Source: Rhodospirillaceae bacterium (lineage in GTDB: Bacteria > Pseudomonadota > Alphaproteobacteria > Puniceispirillales > Puniceispirillaceae). From it: a DNA stretch of 15,816 nt. Both the position numbers and the translations under genes were made by a program. The DNA is taken from NCBI GenBank assembly GCA_002721775.1, contig PBLM01000050.1:1-15816 (forward strand). The letters are read 5' to 3'. A model generated the notes under the pieces. It had not been told where the DNA came from, searched no databases, and saw only the letters and a list, made by a program, of their open reading frames with translations. This document shows, one piece after another, positions 7,171 through 15,114 of this stretch (within the stretch, counting starts at the first letter, position 1; each line of letters starts with the position of its first letter).

Positions 7171-8505
7171 TCGAAACAAGATCAAGATATTATTTCAAAG
7201 GCGTTGAGCGCAGCAAAGCAGGCTGGCGCAGACAGCGCAGATGTGAGTTTTATTAAAGGTGGCGGGCAAGATGTTCAGATTCGCCTTGGCAAGGTTGAAT
7301 CCGCCGAACGTGCAGAAGATTACCAGATGGGTATGCGCGTATTTGTTGGACAGCGCAGCGCAACCATTTCTTCCGGGCAGCTAGATGATGAAAATATTAT
7401 TCATCTGGCAGAACGTGCGGTGTCCATGGCCAGACATGCTCCGGGGAACCCCTATGCCAGGCTTGCAACAGCGGAAGAACAGGCAAAGTCTTTTCCAGAG
7501 GTAGACCTGTATGATGACACGGACTTCAGCACAGATAAACTGACTGAAATAGCGCTGGCTTGCGAGGACGCAGCCCTCAGCCAAAAAGGCATCAGTAATT
7601 CTGATGGCGCATCCGCCTCGTCTGGCACAAGCGAGGTTATTATTGGGACAAGCACAGGCTTTAATGCCGCCTACAAACGTTCAAATTTTGGCTTTTCAAC
7701 AGTCGTATTAGCTGAAAAAGACGGCCAGATGGAACGCGATTATGATTACAGCTCTTCTGTATTTGCTGAAGATCTGAAAAAGCCCGAACTTGTAGGCCAG
7801 AATGCAGCACGCCGAACATTATCGCGCCTCGGCGGGCGCAAACCACAGACTGGAACCTTTCCGGTAATTTTTGACAAACGTGTGTCGCGCTCTCTTGCTG
7901 GTCATGTCGCCAGTGCCATTAATGGCGCATCTATTGCCCGTGGCACTAGCTTCCTGAAAGAGAAGATGGGTGAACGGATCACAAATCCAGCTATTAATTT
8001 GCTGGATAACCCACTTTTGCCGCGCGGGCATGGATCACGCTTGTTTGATGGCGAAACATTGCCGGTAAAAGAACGGCATCTGGTGAAAGATGGTGTGCTT
8101 CAGGGCTGGCTTTTAGACCTGGCAACAGCAGCACAACTTAACCTTGAGCCGACTGGTAATGCCAGCCGTTCCTTGTCAGGACCTCCTAGCCCGTCTGTGT
8201 CAAATTTCATAATGGAAGCTGGCGAGACAACGCTCGACGAGTTCCTTTCTGATATTGAACAGGGCTTTTATATCACTGAGTTAATGGGCAGTTCTGTGAG
8301 CCTGACAACAGGGGATTACAGCCGTGGAGCATCTGGTTTTTGGATTGAAAATGGCAAGGTGGCATGGCCAGCAACAGAAGCCACCATCGCTGGTAACCTT
8401 AAAGATATTTTCATGGACATGCTCCCAGCAAGAGATCTTGAATTGACCCAGTCAATAGCTGCGCCGTCTGTATTCATCAAACAATTGATGGTTGCTGGTA
8501 GCTGA
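7168..8505 (+). CDS. pmbA: TldE/PmbA, non-catalytic partner of the TldD peptidase
   Basis: The 445-aa product belongs to the same superfamily as TldD but lacks the HExxxH zinc motif. At the corresponding place it has SRSLAGHVASAINGASIARGTSFLKEKMGERI, as in PmbA. Other family features are the N-terminal GADSADVSF...VRLGKVESAERAEDY-type segment, SNSDGASASSG, the central LLPRGHGSRLFDGE and the C-terminal LTTGDYSRGASGFWIENGK. The known role is to form, with TldD, a cytosolic heterodimer needed for peptide proteolysis; microcin B17 maturation (hence PmbA) is the classic case. The start region is odd because an upstream ATG with the better ribosome binding site stops after two codons. It is divergent from argC, and the phosphatase gene follows after 5 bp, suggesting one transcript. 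pmbA next to lipid A/Kdo genes is a familiar alphaproteobacterial context. Confidence 0.95.
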   Translation: MSKQDQDIISKALSAAKQAGADSADVSFIKGGGQDVQIRLGKVESAERAEDYQMGMRVFVGQRSATISSGQLDDENIIHLAERAVSMARHAPGNPYARLATAEEQAKSFPEVDLYDDTDFSTDKLTEIALACEDAALSQKGISNSDGASASSGTSEVIIGTSTGFNAAYKRSNFGFSTVVLAEKDGQMERDYDYSSSVFAEDLKKPELVGQNAARRTLSRLGGRKPQTGTFPVIFDKRVSRSLAGHVASAINGASIARGTSFLKEKMGERITNPAINLLDNPLLPRGHGSRLFDGETLPVKERHLVKDGVLQGWLLDLATAAQLNLEPTGNASRSLSGPPSPSVSNFIMEAGETTLDEFLSDIEQGFYITELMGSSVSLTTGDYSRGASGFWIENGKVAWPATEATIAGNLKDIFMDMLPARDLELTQSIAAPSVFIKQLMVAGS

Positions 8506-8510
8506 AAAAC

Positions 8511-9188
8511 ATGAAAACCGTCCCTGTTTCTTCAAAATCTGCTCCCGTACATTCTAGGCGGGGCATGCGGGACTGGGTGGAGTTGATGGCAAAGGACCAC
8601 GGTGTTCTGCGCTTGTGGTGGCATAATATGCACCAGATTGACAGTAATATGTGGCGCAGCAACCAGCCAACCCCACGTCGGATTGAACACGCAGCCCAAC
8701 TGGGCATTCGGACGATTATAAATCTACGTGGGCCACGCTCTGATGGGGGTTGGCGCCTTGAAGCTGAAGCCTGCGCGCGCCACGGCTTACAGCTTATAGA
8801 TTTTACTGTGCGATCGCGCGCTGCACCAGACAAACAAATGCTATTTGACACAAAGGCTCTATTCGACAGAATAGAGTGGCCAGCTTTACTTCATTGCAAA
8901 TCTGGGGCAGATAGGGCCGGGCTCATGTCTGCTTTATACTTGCTGATACAGAAAAATAGGCCAGTGGTTGAGGCCTCACAGCAATTATCCTTTCGCTATC
9001 TTCATGTAAAACGGGCCAAGACTGGTTTGCTTGACGCCTTTCTGACCGCCTATGCGCCCTATGAAGCAGAAGGAATGGTGTTTTTTGAATGGGTAAACGA
9101 CATCTATGACCCAGAAAAACTACAGGCCGAATTTTTGTCTTCATTCTGGGCTGACAGGCTGGTTGACCAATTGTTAAAGCGTGAATGA
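8511..9188 (+). CDS. Protein-tyrosine/dual-specificity-like phosphatase (Cys-X5-Arg)
   Basis: The 225-aa protein carries the phosphatase signature LLHCKSGADRAGLMS, with the nucleophile Cys129 and phosphate-binding Arg135 in the CX5R loop. The upstream sequence IDSNMWRSNQPTPRRIEHAAQLGIRTIINLRG is the usual dual-specificity-like core start, and an Asp in the 97-107 region (DFTVRSRAAPDK) may be the general acid. After the core, a tail ending FEWVNDIYDPEKLQAEFLSSFWADRLVDQLLKRE resembles a small alphaproteobacterial subfamily. No signal peptide or membrane helix is visible, so it should be cytosolic. It starts 5 bp after pmbA, so is likely co-transcribed, and ends 8 bp before the convergent msbA stop. 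The substrate is unknown; sugar phosphates, lipid phosphates or phosphoproteins are all possible. An alternative start is Met19 (8565). Confidence 0.85.
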   Translation: MKTVPVSSKSAPVHSRRGMRDWVELMAKDHGVLRLWWHNMHQIDSNMWRSNQPTPRRIEHAAQLGIRTIINLRGPRSDGGWRLEAEACARHGLQLIDFTVRSRAAPDKQMLFDTKALFDRIEWPALLHCKSGADRAGLMSALYLLIQKNRPVVEASQQLSFRYLHVKRAKTGLLDAFLTAYAPYEAEGMVFFEWVNDIYDPEKLQAEFLSSFWADRLVDQLLKRE

Positions 9189-9196
9189 GCCAAGCG

Positions 9197-10969
9197 TTAA
9201 GAAAAAGACTGCAGCGCGCATAAATGAGCATATAGCCCGTCTTTTTTTAGTAGTGTCTGATGCGTGCCTGTTTCAACAATTCGGCCTTTGTCCAACACGA
9301 TAATCAGATTTGCTTTTTGAATAGTTGACAGCCTATGGGCAACTACGAGCGTTGTCCGGCCAGATGACAACCGGTCAAGCGCTTCTTGAACCAACTTTTC
9401 AGACTGGGCATCAAGGGCGCTTGTAGCTTCATCAAGAAGCAAAATAGGCGCGTTTTTCAACATAGCCCTTGCAATGGCAATAAGCTGACGCTGCCCGCCA
9501 GATAATTTATTTCCGCCTGCACCAACAGCTGTTGCGTAAGTTTCCGGCAACTTTTTAATAAATTCATCTGCAGCGGCTGCCTTTGCCGCCATTCTGATAC
9601 AATCATCTGTTGCCCCCTGACGCCCAAACCCAATATTGGCCGCAACCGTATCATCGAACAGGACAGCTTCCTGAGACACCAGTGCGATATGACCTCGCAA
9701 ATCAGAGAGAGAGAACTGAGAGATGGACATGCCATCGATTGTGATCTGGCCCCCAGAGGGGTCATAAAACCGCGGTAAAAGATTTATAATTGTTGATTTT
9801 CCGCTGCCACTTGGCCCTACAATTGCAACTGTCTGTCCAGGAGCAACTGTGAAGGATACATCTTCCAAAATAGCAGATGTCTGATAAGCAAAGCTGACGT
9901 TTTTAAAGCACAGCTCTCCCTGAACATTCTGCAGACGGGCAGGTTGAGGCGGGTCAATAACAAGCGCACGCTGATCAAGCAAAGCAAACACTCGTGCTGT
10001 GGCAGCAAGGCCTTCCTGGGTAATCGCATTTAATGTGCCAATTCCCCGTACAGGCTGAACCAGCAATAAAAGAGCGGTAATGAAACCAGCAACATCACCG
10101 ACCTCTGACTGGCCAGTTGATACCTGCCAGGCGGCCACACCTATAACGCCGGCAACAGCAAATCCTCCCAATACCTCAAGAATAGGGTCAATACGGGCCC
10201 GTCCTGCCAGAAGATTGACAAGGCGATCATATAAGCCGTCAAAGGCGCGCACACTTCTAGTCTTTTCTGCCGCTTCCAGCTTGTAGGCTTTAACCATGCG
10301 TGCACCTTGCAGTATTTCTGCCAGCAATGAGGTGATGGTTTCCATATGTTCCTGCAAGGCACCAGATGCTTTTCGCTGCCGGTTTCCAATTTTTATAATG
10401 GGCCGTATTGCAAGGGGGTAAACCGCTAAAACCAAAACAGACAACAGCCAGCTGAACCAGAACATGACCCCAACCATGACAAAAATTGTCAGTACGTCTC
10501 TAACCAGATTATTGGCCAAACGGACAAAGGCTTCCCTGACAAGATTCAAGTCGTTCATAATACGTGAAATAAACGCTCCTGCTGGTTCAGCGGTCACAGT
10601 TGCCAGATCAGCATCTATCAGACGATGGGCCATGGCTTTCTGAATATCGGTGGTGACTTCCAGAGCCAGGCTGTTTACACTCAGTACTTGAAAATACATT
10701 GCCACCCCCTTTACAGAGGCCAAACAAATAATCGCAAGTGGAATAAGAATAAACGGATCATACAGGTCGATGAGGGCATTTCCAGTAGCAGCGAGCGCCG
10801 GTCCTGCTGCCAGCACATCAAACACGTGCCGGATTAAAGCAGGATAAGCACCGCCTGTTACCGCAACAAGCACCATAAGCAAAAAGACCAGCATCAGGCG
10901 CTGCTTGTAGCACACAACCCAGTCACACCAGAACCTCTTGATAATGGCCTTATCATCAAGGCTGAGCAT
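9197..10969 (-). CDS. msbA: MsbA-type ABC exporter (lipid A flippase, transmembrane plus ATPase)
   Basis: This half-transporter homodimerises and uses ATP to flip lipid A-core across the inner membrane. The 590-aa protein has an N-terminal six-helix domain (about residues 20-310, first helix LMLVFLLMVLVAVTGGAY) and a C-terminal nucleotide-binding domain. Visible motifs are Walker A GPSGSGKST (385-393), Q-loop VSQE (Gln433), signature LSGGQRQ (489-495), Walker B ILLLDEATSALD (509-520, catalytic Glu514) and the switch His545 in AHRLS. The ATG at 10969 is preceded by AAGGA with an 8-nt spacer. MsbA cannot be separated from other homodimeric lipid or drug exporters by motifs alone, but the divergent Kdo/lipid A operon next door argues for MsbA. 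It is convergent with the phosphatase gene. Confidence 0.85.
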   Translation of the reverse strand: MLSLDDKAIIKRFWCDWVVCYKQRLMLVFLLMVLVAVTGGAYPALIRHVFDVLAAGPALAATGNALIDLYDPFILIPLAIICLASVKGVAMYFQVLSVNSLALEVTTDIQKAMAHRLIDADLATVTAEPAGAFISRIMNDLNLVREAFVRLANNLVRDVLTIFVMVGVMFWFSWLLSVLVLAVYPLAIRPIIKIGNRQRKASGALQEHMETITSLLAEILQGARMVKAYKLEAAEKTRSVRAFDGLYDRLVNLLAGRARIDPILEVLGGFAVAGVIGVAAWQVSTGQSEVGDVAGFITALLLLVQPVRGIGTLNAITQEGLAATARVFALLDQRALVIDPPQPARLQNVQGELCFKNVSFAYQTSAILEDVSFTVAPGQTVAIVGPSGSGKSTIINLLPRFYDPSGGQITIDGMSISQFSLSDLRGHIALVSQEAVLFDDTVAANIGFGRQGATDDCIRMAAKAAAADEFIKKLPETYATAVGAGGNKLSGGQRQLIAIARAMLKNAPILLLDEATSALDAQSEKLVQEALDRLSSGRTTLVVAHRLSTIQKANLIIVLDKGRIVETGTHQTLLKKDGLYAHLCALQSFS

Positions 10970-11129
10970 GATGAGAATCCTTCAAGCAAACGTAAATCAG
11001 CACAGCTATTTTCATACTGTTTATTTACCATGTAGCCTGTCTGGCTGTATAGACATAAAGCTCCGTTGTCTTTAGGGTAAGGTTGAAAAATTACGCATAA
11101 TATAGACCAGATAACAGCAAGTCTGCTTT

Positions 11130-11157
11130 TTGAGAGACTGAACCTCAAATTTATAAT
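11130..11157 (+). promoter_or_regulatory. Near-consensus sigma70 promoter for the acyltransferase-waaA-lpxK-lpxL operon
   Basis: TTGAGA (11130-11135), a 16-bp spacer and a perfect TATAAT (11152-11157) lie upstream of the ATG at 11183. Transcription would start about 11163-11166, giving a leader of only about 20 nt. It sits in the 213-bp divergent spacer shared with msbA. No equally good promoter was found for msbA on the minus strand. Confidence 0.6.
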
Positions 11158-11182
11158 GCACTGCAGCTGAATGTTTTGAAGT

Positions 11183-11857
11183 ATGTTAAAACGCCTGACC
11201 CGAACCGTTGCAGGTTCTTTTTTACTAAGCATGATTCTAGCGGCAATGATGGGTCTGTTGGTGGTCACATTACGTTGGTCACATATAGGGCGGGCAGAAC
11301 TGAAATCGCGTCTACGCAAAGGCAAGCCTGAAATCATTATTTTCTGGCATGAGTATTTATTTGTAATGTCTCCTATCCTGCCCCGTCGCTGTTCAGCATT
11401 GCAATCGCCCCATCCTGACGGGCGGATTCTGGCCGGGGCCTCACGTCTGTTTGGCCTGCGGCCTATTTGGGGAAGCAGTAACAGAAAAGCGCTGTCTGGC
11501 CTGCGGCAATTGGCTGGTGAGCTGAAATCAGGCCGATCAGCTGTGATAACCCCAGACGGCCCGCGCGGACCTGCCCGAACCTTATCCATGGGACCAATCA
11601 GCCTTGCTCAGCTAACCGGTGCACCGATCACGATTGTCGCCTGGTCAGCGCAGAATTGCTGGCGGGCAAAAAGCTGGGATAAAATGAGATTTCCCAAGCC
11701 TTTTAGCCTGATTACCTGCAGATGGTCTGAGCCTATTTTCCTGCCACGCACGAAGTCCAAAAAAGAAATGGAACAACAACGTCTTCTGATCGAGGTACAG
11801 TTGAACAAACTTGTCAGTTTTGTTGATGGTAGCAATCAGCACGGGCAAGTCACATGA
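11183..11857 (+). CDS. Lysophospholipid acyltransferase family protein (DUF374 type)
   Basis: The 224-aa protein has one N-terminal hydrophobic anchor (about residues 10-30) followed by a conserved soluble part: IIIFWHEYLFVM (52-62), SPHPDGRILAGASRLFGLRPIWGSSNRKALSGLRQL (75-110), AVITPDGPRGPARTLSMGPISLAQLTGAPI (120-149) and a W-rich W...SWDKMRFPKPF segment. These are the hallmarks of the DUF374 group, which alphaproteobacteria typically carry directly upstream of waaA. It probably acts at the cytoplasmic face of the inner membrane, perhaps adding an acyl chain to a lipid A precursor or phospholipid; the precise reaction is not established from sequence. The ribosome binding site is weak. The stop overlaps the waaA start (ATGA, 11854-11857), implying translational coupling. 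It is the first gene after the strong promoter. Confidence 0.85.
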   Translation: MLKRLTRTVAGSFLLSMILAAMMGLLVVTLRWSHIGRAELKSRLRKGKPEIIIFWHEYLFVMSPILPRRCSALQSPHPDGRILAGASRLFGLRPIWGSSNRKALSGLRQLAGELKSGRSAVITPDGPRGPARTLSMGPISLAQLTGAPITIVAWSAQNCWRAKSWDKMRFPKPFSLITCRWSEPIFLPRTKSKKEMEQQRLLIEVQLNKLVSFVDGSNQHGQVT

Positions 11858-13191
11858 TCAGAACAGTTACCGGTTATAACCGCCTGTGGGACTGCCTGCG
11901 TCCATTTTTATCTATCTATCTTACCTGGCGCTGCCTGCGCGGTAAAGAAGACCGCAGCCGGCAGGAAGAGAGATTGGGACAGGCCTGGCGGCAAGCACGG
12001 CCAAAAGGCTGTCTTATTTGGCTTCATGCTGTTTCCGCAGGTGAATCCGTAGCAGCGATAAGCCTCGCAAAGGCCTGTCTGAAGCTGCAGGGAAAAGCGC
12101 ATGTTCTGATTACAACAAATACCCTGACAGCCTTTGAACAGCTTGAACGCGCAAAGCTAGACCAGACAATCATCTGTTTTCAGCCCCTTGATCATTCAGC
12201 CTATGTAAAAAGATTTCTAGCATATTGGCAGCCGGACAGCGCTGTCTTTTTGGAATCTGATTTCTGGCCAAATCTGATTATTGAGACAGCTAAACAGAAT
12301 ATAACAGTGCAGTTTGCCTCTGCACAGTTGTCTGCCATCTCTTTTATCAATTGGAAGAAGCGACCTGAACTGGCCAGCCGGCTGTTCGGTGCAGCGCAGC
12401 TTATCTGCGCTGTTGATGATGAGCAGGGGCAGAGATTTAAACGGCTCTGTCAGCCAAATGTGGTATCACTGCCAGATATCAGGCCAGAGAAAAAGCCAGA
12501 GATAAGAATAGGTGGGTCGTTAAAGTTGAATGCTGTCAGTGCCGCAGTTGACGAAGCTTTTGTTGACCAGCTGAGAGCAGTCGCCGCCGGTAGGCCTACT
12601 CTTCTTGCTGCCTCAACGCATGACCCAGAAGAACAAATACTTCTACGAGCCAGTCAGGAGGTCGTGCGTGCAGGCTTCCCACATCTGCTGATCATTGCCC
12701 CGCGTCATATTGATCGCAGTCAGGACATTGCACGCCTGATGCCACAGGCGGCACGCAGAAGCAAAAACCAACTTCCGCTCTCAGGGGACAATCATTTTAT
12801 TGCAGACAGCTTTGGTGAGATGAGCAGTCTGGTCACTGCAGCAGACATTGTTATCCTGGGCGGATCATTTGTGCCGAAGGGTGGGCATAATCCATTGGAA
12901 ATCGCCGCCCTTTCCAAGCCATTGATAACCGGGCCATCTCAGTTTAAGAACAAGGAAGAATTTAATCGGCTTCAGCAATATGGTCAATGTATGACAGTAA
13001 AGGATGAAGCTGCACTGTTTAGACAGCTAATCATTTGGCTTGAGGCTTTACGTACAGATGGCAGGGCTGTGCCGCAAGACAACATCGACAAGGCCCGCGC
13101 TTATGTCAAGCAGGCTTGTGAACGACCTGCAAAAACGGCAAGATTGATTATAGACAAGCTGCCCGCACAGCACCATCCAAATCAGAACTGA
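11854..13191 (+). CDS. waaA: 3-deoxy-D-manno-octulosonic acid (Kdo) transferase
   Basis: It transfers Kdo from CMP-Kdo to lipid IVA (or its 4'-phosphorylated precursor) at the cytoplasmic face of the inner membrane. The 445-aa protein is a GT-B-type glycosyltransferase (GT30) with an N-terminal hydrophobic membrane-associating segment. EERLG (38-42) holds the likely catalytic Glu, WLHAVSAGES (56-65) is the family signature, STHDPEE (254-260) and APRH (282-285) line the C-terminal nucleotide-sugar site, and GGSFVPKGGHNPLEIA (336-351) is the characteristic late motif. Unusually, the segment normally reading N-A-R-L-S appears as SAQLS (156-160), with Gln158 in place of the usual Arg. The gene overlaps the preceding acyltransferase by ATGA and is followed by lpxK after 16 bp. 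Whether it adds one, two or more Kdo residues cannot be told from sequence. Confidence 0.95.
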   Translation: MIRTVTGYNRLWDCLRPFLSIYLTWRCLRGKEDRSRQEERLGQAWRQARPKGCLIWLHAVSAGESVAAISLAKACLKLQGKAHVLITTNTLTAFEQLERAKLDQTIICFQPLDHSAYVKRFLAYWQPDSAVFLESDFWPNLIIETAKQNITVQFASAQLSAISFINWKKRPELASRLFGAAQLICAVDDEQGQRFKRLCQPNVVSLPDIRPEKKPEIRIGGSLKLNAVSAAVDEAFVDQLRAVAAGRPTLLAASTHDPEEQILLRASQEVVRAGFPHLLIIAPRHIDRSQDIARLMPQAARRSKNQLPLSGDNHFIADSFGEMSSLVTAADIVILGGSFVPKGGHNPLEIAALSKPLITGPSQFKNKEEFNRLQQYGQCMTVKDEAALFRQLIIWLEALRTDGRAVPQDNIDKARAYVKQACERPAKTARLIIDKLPAQHHPNQN

Positions 13192-13207
13192 ACAGCAGTG
13201 AACCAAA

Positions 13208-14203
13208 ATGATAACCGCGCCAAATTTCTGGACAAACAAAGGCTTGATTTCAACAGTGTTACTGCCGTTAAGCTTGATATGGGTTTTGGCAGGACAATTA
13301 CGGCGAATGCTGGCAAAAACTGAAGTAGCTACCCTGCCTGTTATCTGTGTTGGCAACATCCTGATCGGCGGATCTGGCAAAACCCCAGTCACTGCCACTT
13401 TGTGCGGAATGCTAAAAGAACAGGGCTATACACCCTGTATCCTTACGCGCGGCTATAAAGGTAACAATAAAGGCCCTGTATTTGCTGATCCCGCTATACA
13501 CACAACAGATGATGTCGGTGATGAGGCTATCATGCTGGCCTTCTCAAATGACGTCTGTGTCTCTGCAGACAGAATAAAGGGTGCAGCCTTCATATCAGCA
13601 CAGAATAAATTTGACGTGATCATTATGGATGATGGCATGCAAAACCCCTGGCTACATAAAGATATCATCCTTACTGTCTTTGACGGCGGGGCAGGCGCAG
13701 GCAACCGGCGCTTACTGCCGGCAGGGCCACTGCGTGAGCCTTTGAACACAGGACTTGCTAGGGCCGACGCCGCGATTCTTAATGGGCAGGATGAAACGGG
13801 TCTCTTTGCTCTGCTGCCCAAAACGCTGCCACAATTTAAGGGCAAACTCTACCCAGATCAGAAAGAGGTAAAGGCGCTGGGTGAAAAGCGGTTTATTGCG
13901 TTTGCTGGTATTGGCAGGCCAAAGCGTTTCTTTGAAACTGTCACCAGCACAGGTGCAGATGTGGTGCGCACTCTGTCCTTCGCAGACCATCATAGCTATT
14001 CTGAAGCTGATTTATCGCGGCTGCAGCAGGAAGCATGGACAAAAGGTGCTGACTTAATAACCACTCAAAAGGACTGGGTTCGTCTGCCGCCTGACTGGCG
14101 TGCACAGATCTCGACACTGCCTGTGACGTTTCGGTTTTCACAAAACGACCAATCAGCATTGTTGAAGCTGATAACCGCTGTTCTTCCGGAAAGACGAAGC
14201 TGA
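13208..14203 (+). CDS. lpxK: Tetraacyldisaccharide 4'-kinase
   Basis: It phosphorylates the 4' position of tetraacyldisaccharide-1-phosphate to make lipid IVA, at the inner membrane. The 331-aa length is normal. It has an N-terminal membrane-associating helix (about residues 12-30), a P-loop in VGNILIGGSGKTPVT (48-62), RGYKG (81-85), DVGDEA (102-107), the catalytic-region IIMDDGMQN (138-146) and GNRRLLPAGPLREP (165-178), then FAGIGRPKRFFETV and TTQKDWVRL near the C-terminus. The ATG at 13208 is the first in-frame Met and has little Shine-Dalgarno, so it is probably translated by coupling from waaA. The stop overlaps the next start by one base (TGATG, 14201-14205). Confidence 0.96.
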   Translation: MITAPNFWTNKGLISTVLLPLSLIWVLAGQLRRMLAKTEVATLPVICVGNILIGGSGKTPVTATLCGMLKEQGYTPCILTRGYKGNNKGPVFADPAIHTTDDVGDEAIMLAFSNDVCVSADRIKGAAFISAQNKFDVIIMDDGMQNPWLHKDIILTVFDGGAGAGNRRLLPAGPLREPLNTGLARADAAILNGQDETGLFALLPKTLPQFKGKLYPDQKEVKALGEKRFIAFAGIGRPKRFFETVTSTGADVVRTLSFADHHSYSEADLSRLQQEAWTKGADLITTQKDWVRLPPDWRAQISTLPVTFRFSQNDQSALLKLITAVLPERRS

Positions 14204-15114
14204 TGTCGATGTCCTATCGGCCAGGCTGGCTAAAAATTCTTTACAGCTGTTTCATCTGGCCGTTGGAAGCAATTCTGCTTGGTCTTCTTATCGGGTTGCT
14301 AACCATACTACCTTTGCGTATGGCCAGTTTTGTGATGGGCAGGTTATTTGCGGGGCTGGGACCGATAACCCCATGGCACAAACGCGCAGAAGACCAGATG
14401 CAACTGGCTTTGCCTGAATGCTCAAAAGCAGAACGACAAATCTGGTTACGCGAAATGTGGGACAATCTGGGTAGGACGGCAGCAGAATTTATCAAAACCA
14501 GACAGATGCTCAATAAGGGTTATATCCAATTTGAAGGCCTGCATCATCTTGCAGATCATAATGGTGGTTTTGTCATCGGTGCTCATTTGGGAAATTGGGA
14601 AGCTCTATCCATGCTGGGACCCTGCACAAGTGTGAAAACTGGCCTAATCTACCGCCCATTAAATAACCCATATGTTTCCAAATTGATGAAGCACCGAACC
14701 TATTCTGCTGGTGCAGATATTTATGAAAAAGGTCGACAAGCTGCAATCGGCATGGTGTCGACCTTGCGTAAAGGGGGCTTTATGCTTCTTCTGGTTGACC
14801 AGCAATTGCGCGAAGGCGAAACAGTGCCGTTTTTTGGCTATCCTGCCAAGACCGCCGTGGCCCATATCAAACTCGCCGCGAAAACAGGCAAACCTATTTT
14901 TCTGGCCCAGACCGTCCGTGGGCCAGGCTGCAACATCAAAGTCTCTCTTTCTGCACCAATTTACATGCAGCAGACAGCTGATGACAAAGATTGCCGAGAG
15001 GTTGCAAAACAGATCAATCAGCAGATTGAAACATGGATAAGACAGCATCCCGGTCAGTGGCTCTGGCCACACAGGCGGTGGGGCAAAATTCCACCTGCCC
15101 GGATTTCAAAATAA
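14203..15114 (+). CDS. lpxL: Lipid A secondary acyltransferase, LpxL/HtrB family
   Basis: This family transfers an acyl chain from acyl-ACP to Kdo-lipid IVA. The 303-aa protein has an N-terminal membrane helix (about residues 18-38), the HX4E catalytic motif AHLGNWE (127-133, His128 and Glu133), and the family blocks [26 protein letters not shown] and a C-terminal WLWPHRRW. The start at 14203 overlaps the lpxK stop (TGATG); an ATG at 14209 is an alternative two codons later. It is the last gene of the operon and its 3' end overlaps the convergent xseA 3' end by 9 bp. Which acyl chain and position it uses (LpxL, LpxM or an alphaproteobacterial variant) is not determined, so the symbol is a family-level label. 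Confidence 0.9.
   Translation: MSMSYRPGWLKILYSCFIWPLEAILLGLLIGLLTILPLRMASFVMGRLFAGLGPITPWHKRAEDQMQLALPECSKAERQIWLREMWDNLGRTAAEFIKTRQMLNKGYIQFEGLHHLADHNGGFVIGAHLGNWEALSMLGPCTSVKTGLIYRPLNNPYVSKLMKHRTYSAGADIYEKGRQAAIGMVSTLRKGGFMLLLVDQQLREGETVPFFGYPAKTAVAHIKLAAKTGKPIFLAQTVRGPGCNIKVSLSAPIYMQQTADDKDCREVAKQINQQIETWIRQHPGQWLWPHRRWGKIPPARISK

Noticed and set aside
10894..11589. Long minus-strand open frame (231 aa) across the msbA-acyltransferase spacer
   Set aside because: It lies antisense to the DUF374-type gene and overlaps the msbA 5' end out of frame; its translation is low-complexity, Arg/Ser/Pro-rich and matches no family, as expected for an antisense shadow.
14659..15072. 137-aa antisense frame within the lpxL-type gene
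   Set aside because: It lies wholly antisense to a gene with clear catalytic motifs and has no recognisable domain or ribosome binding site.
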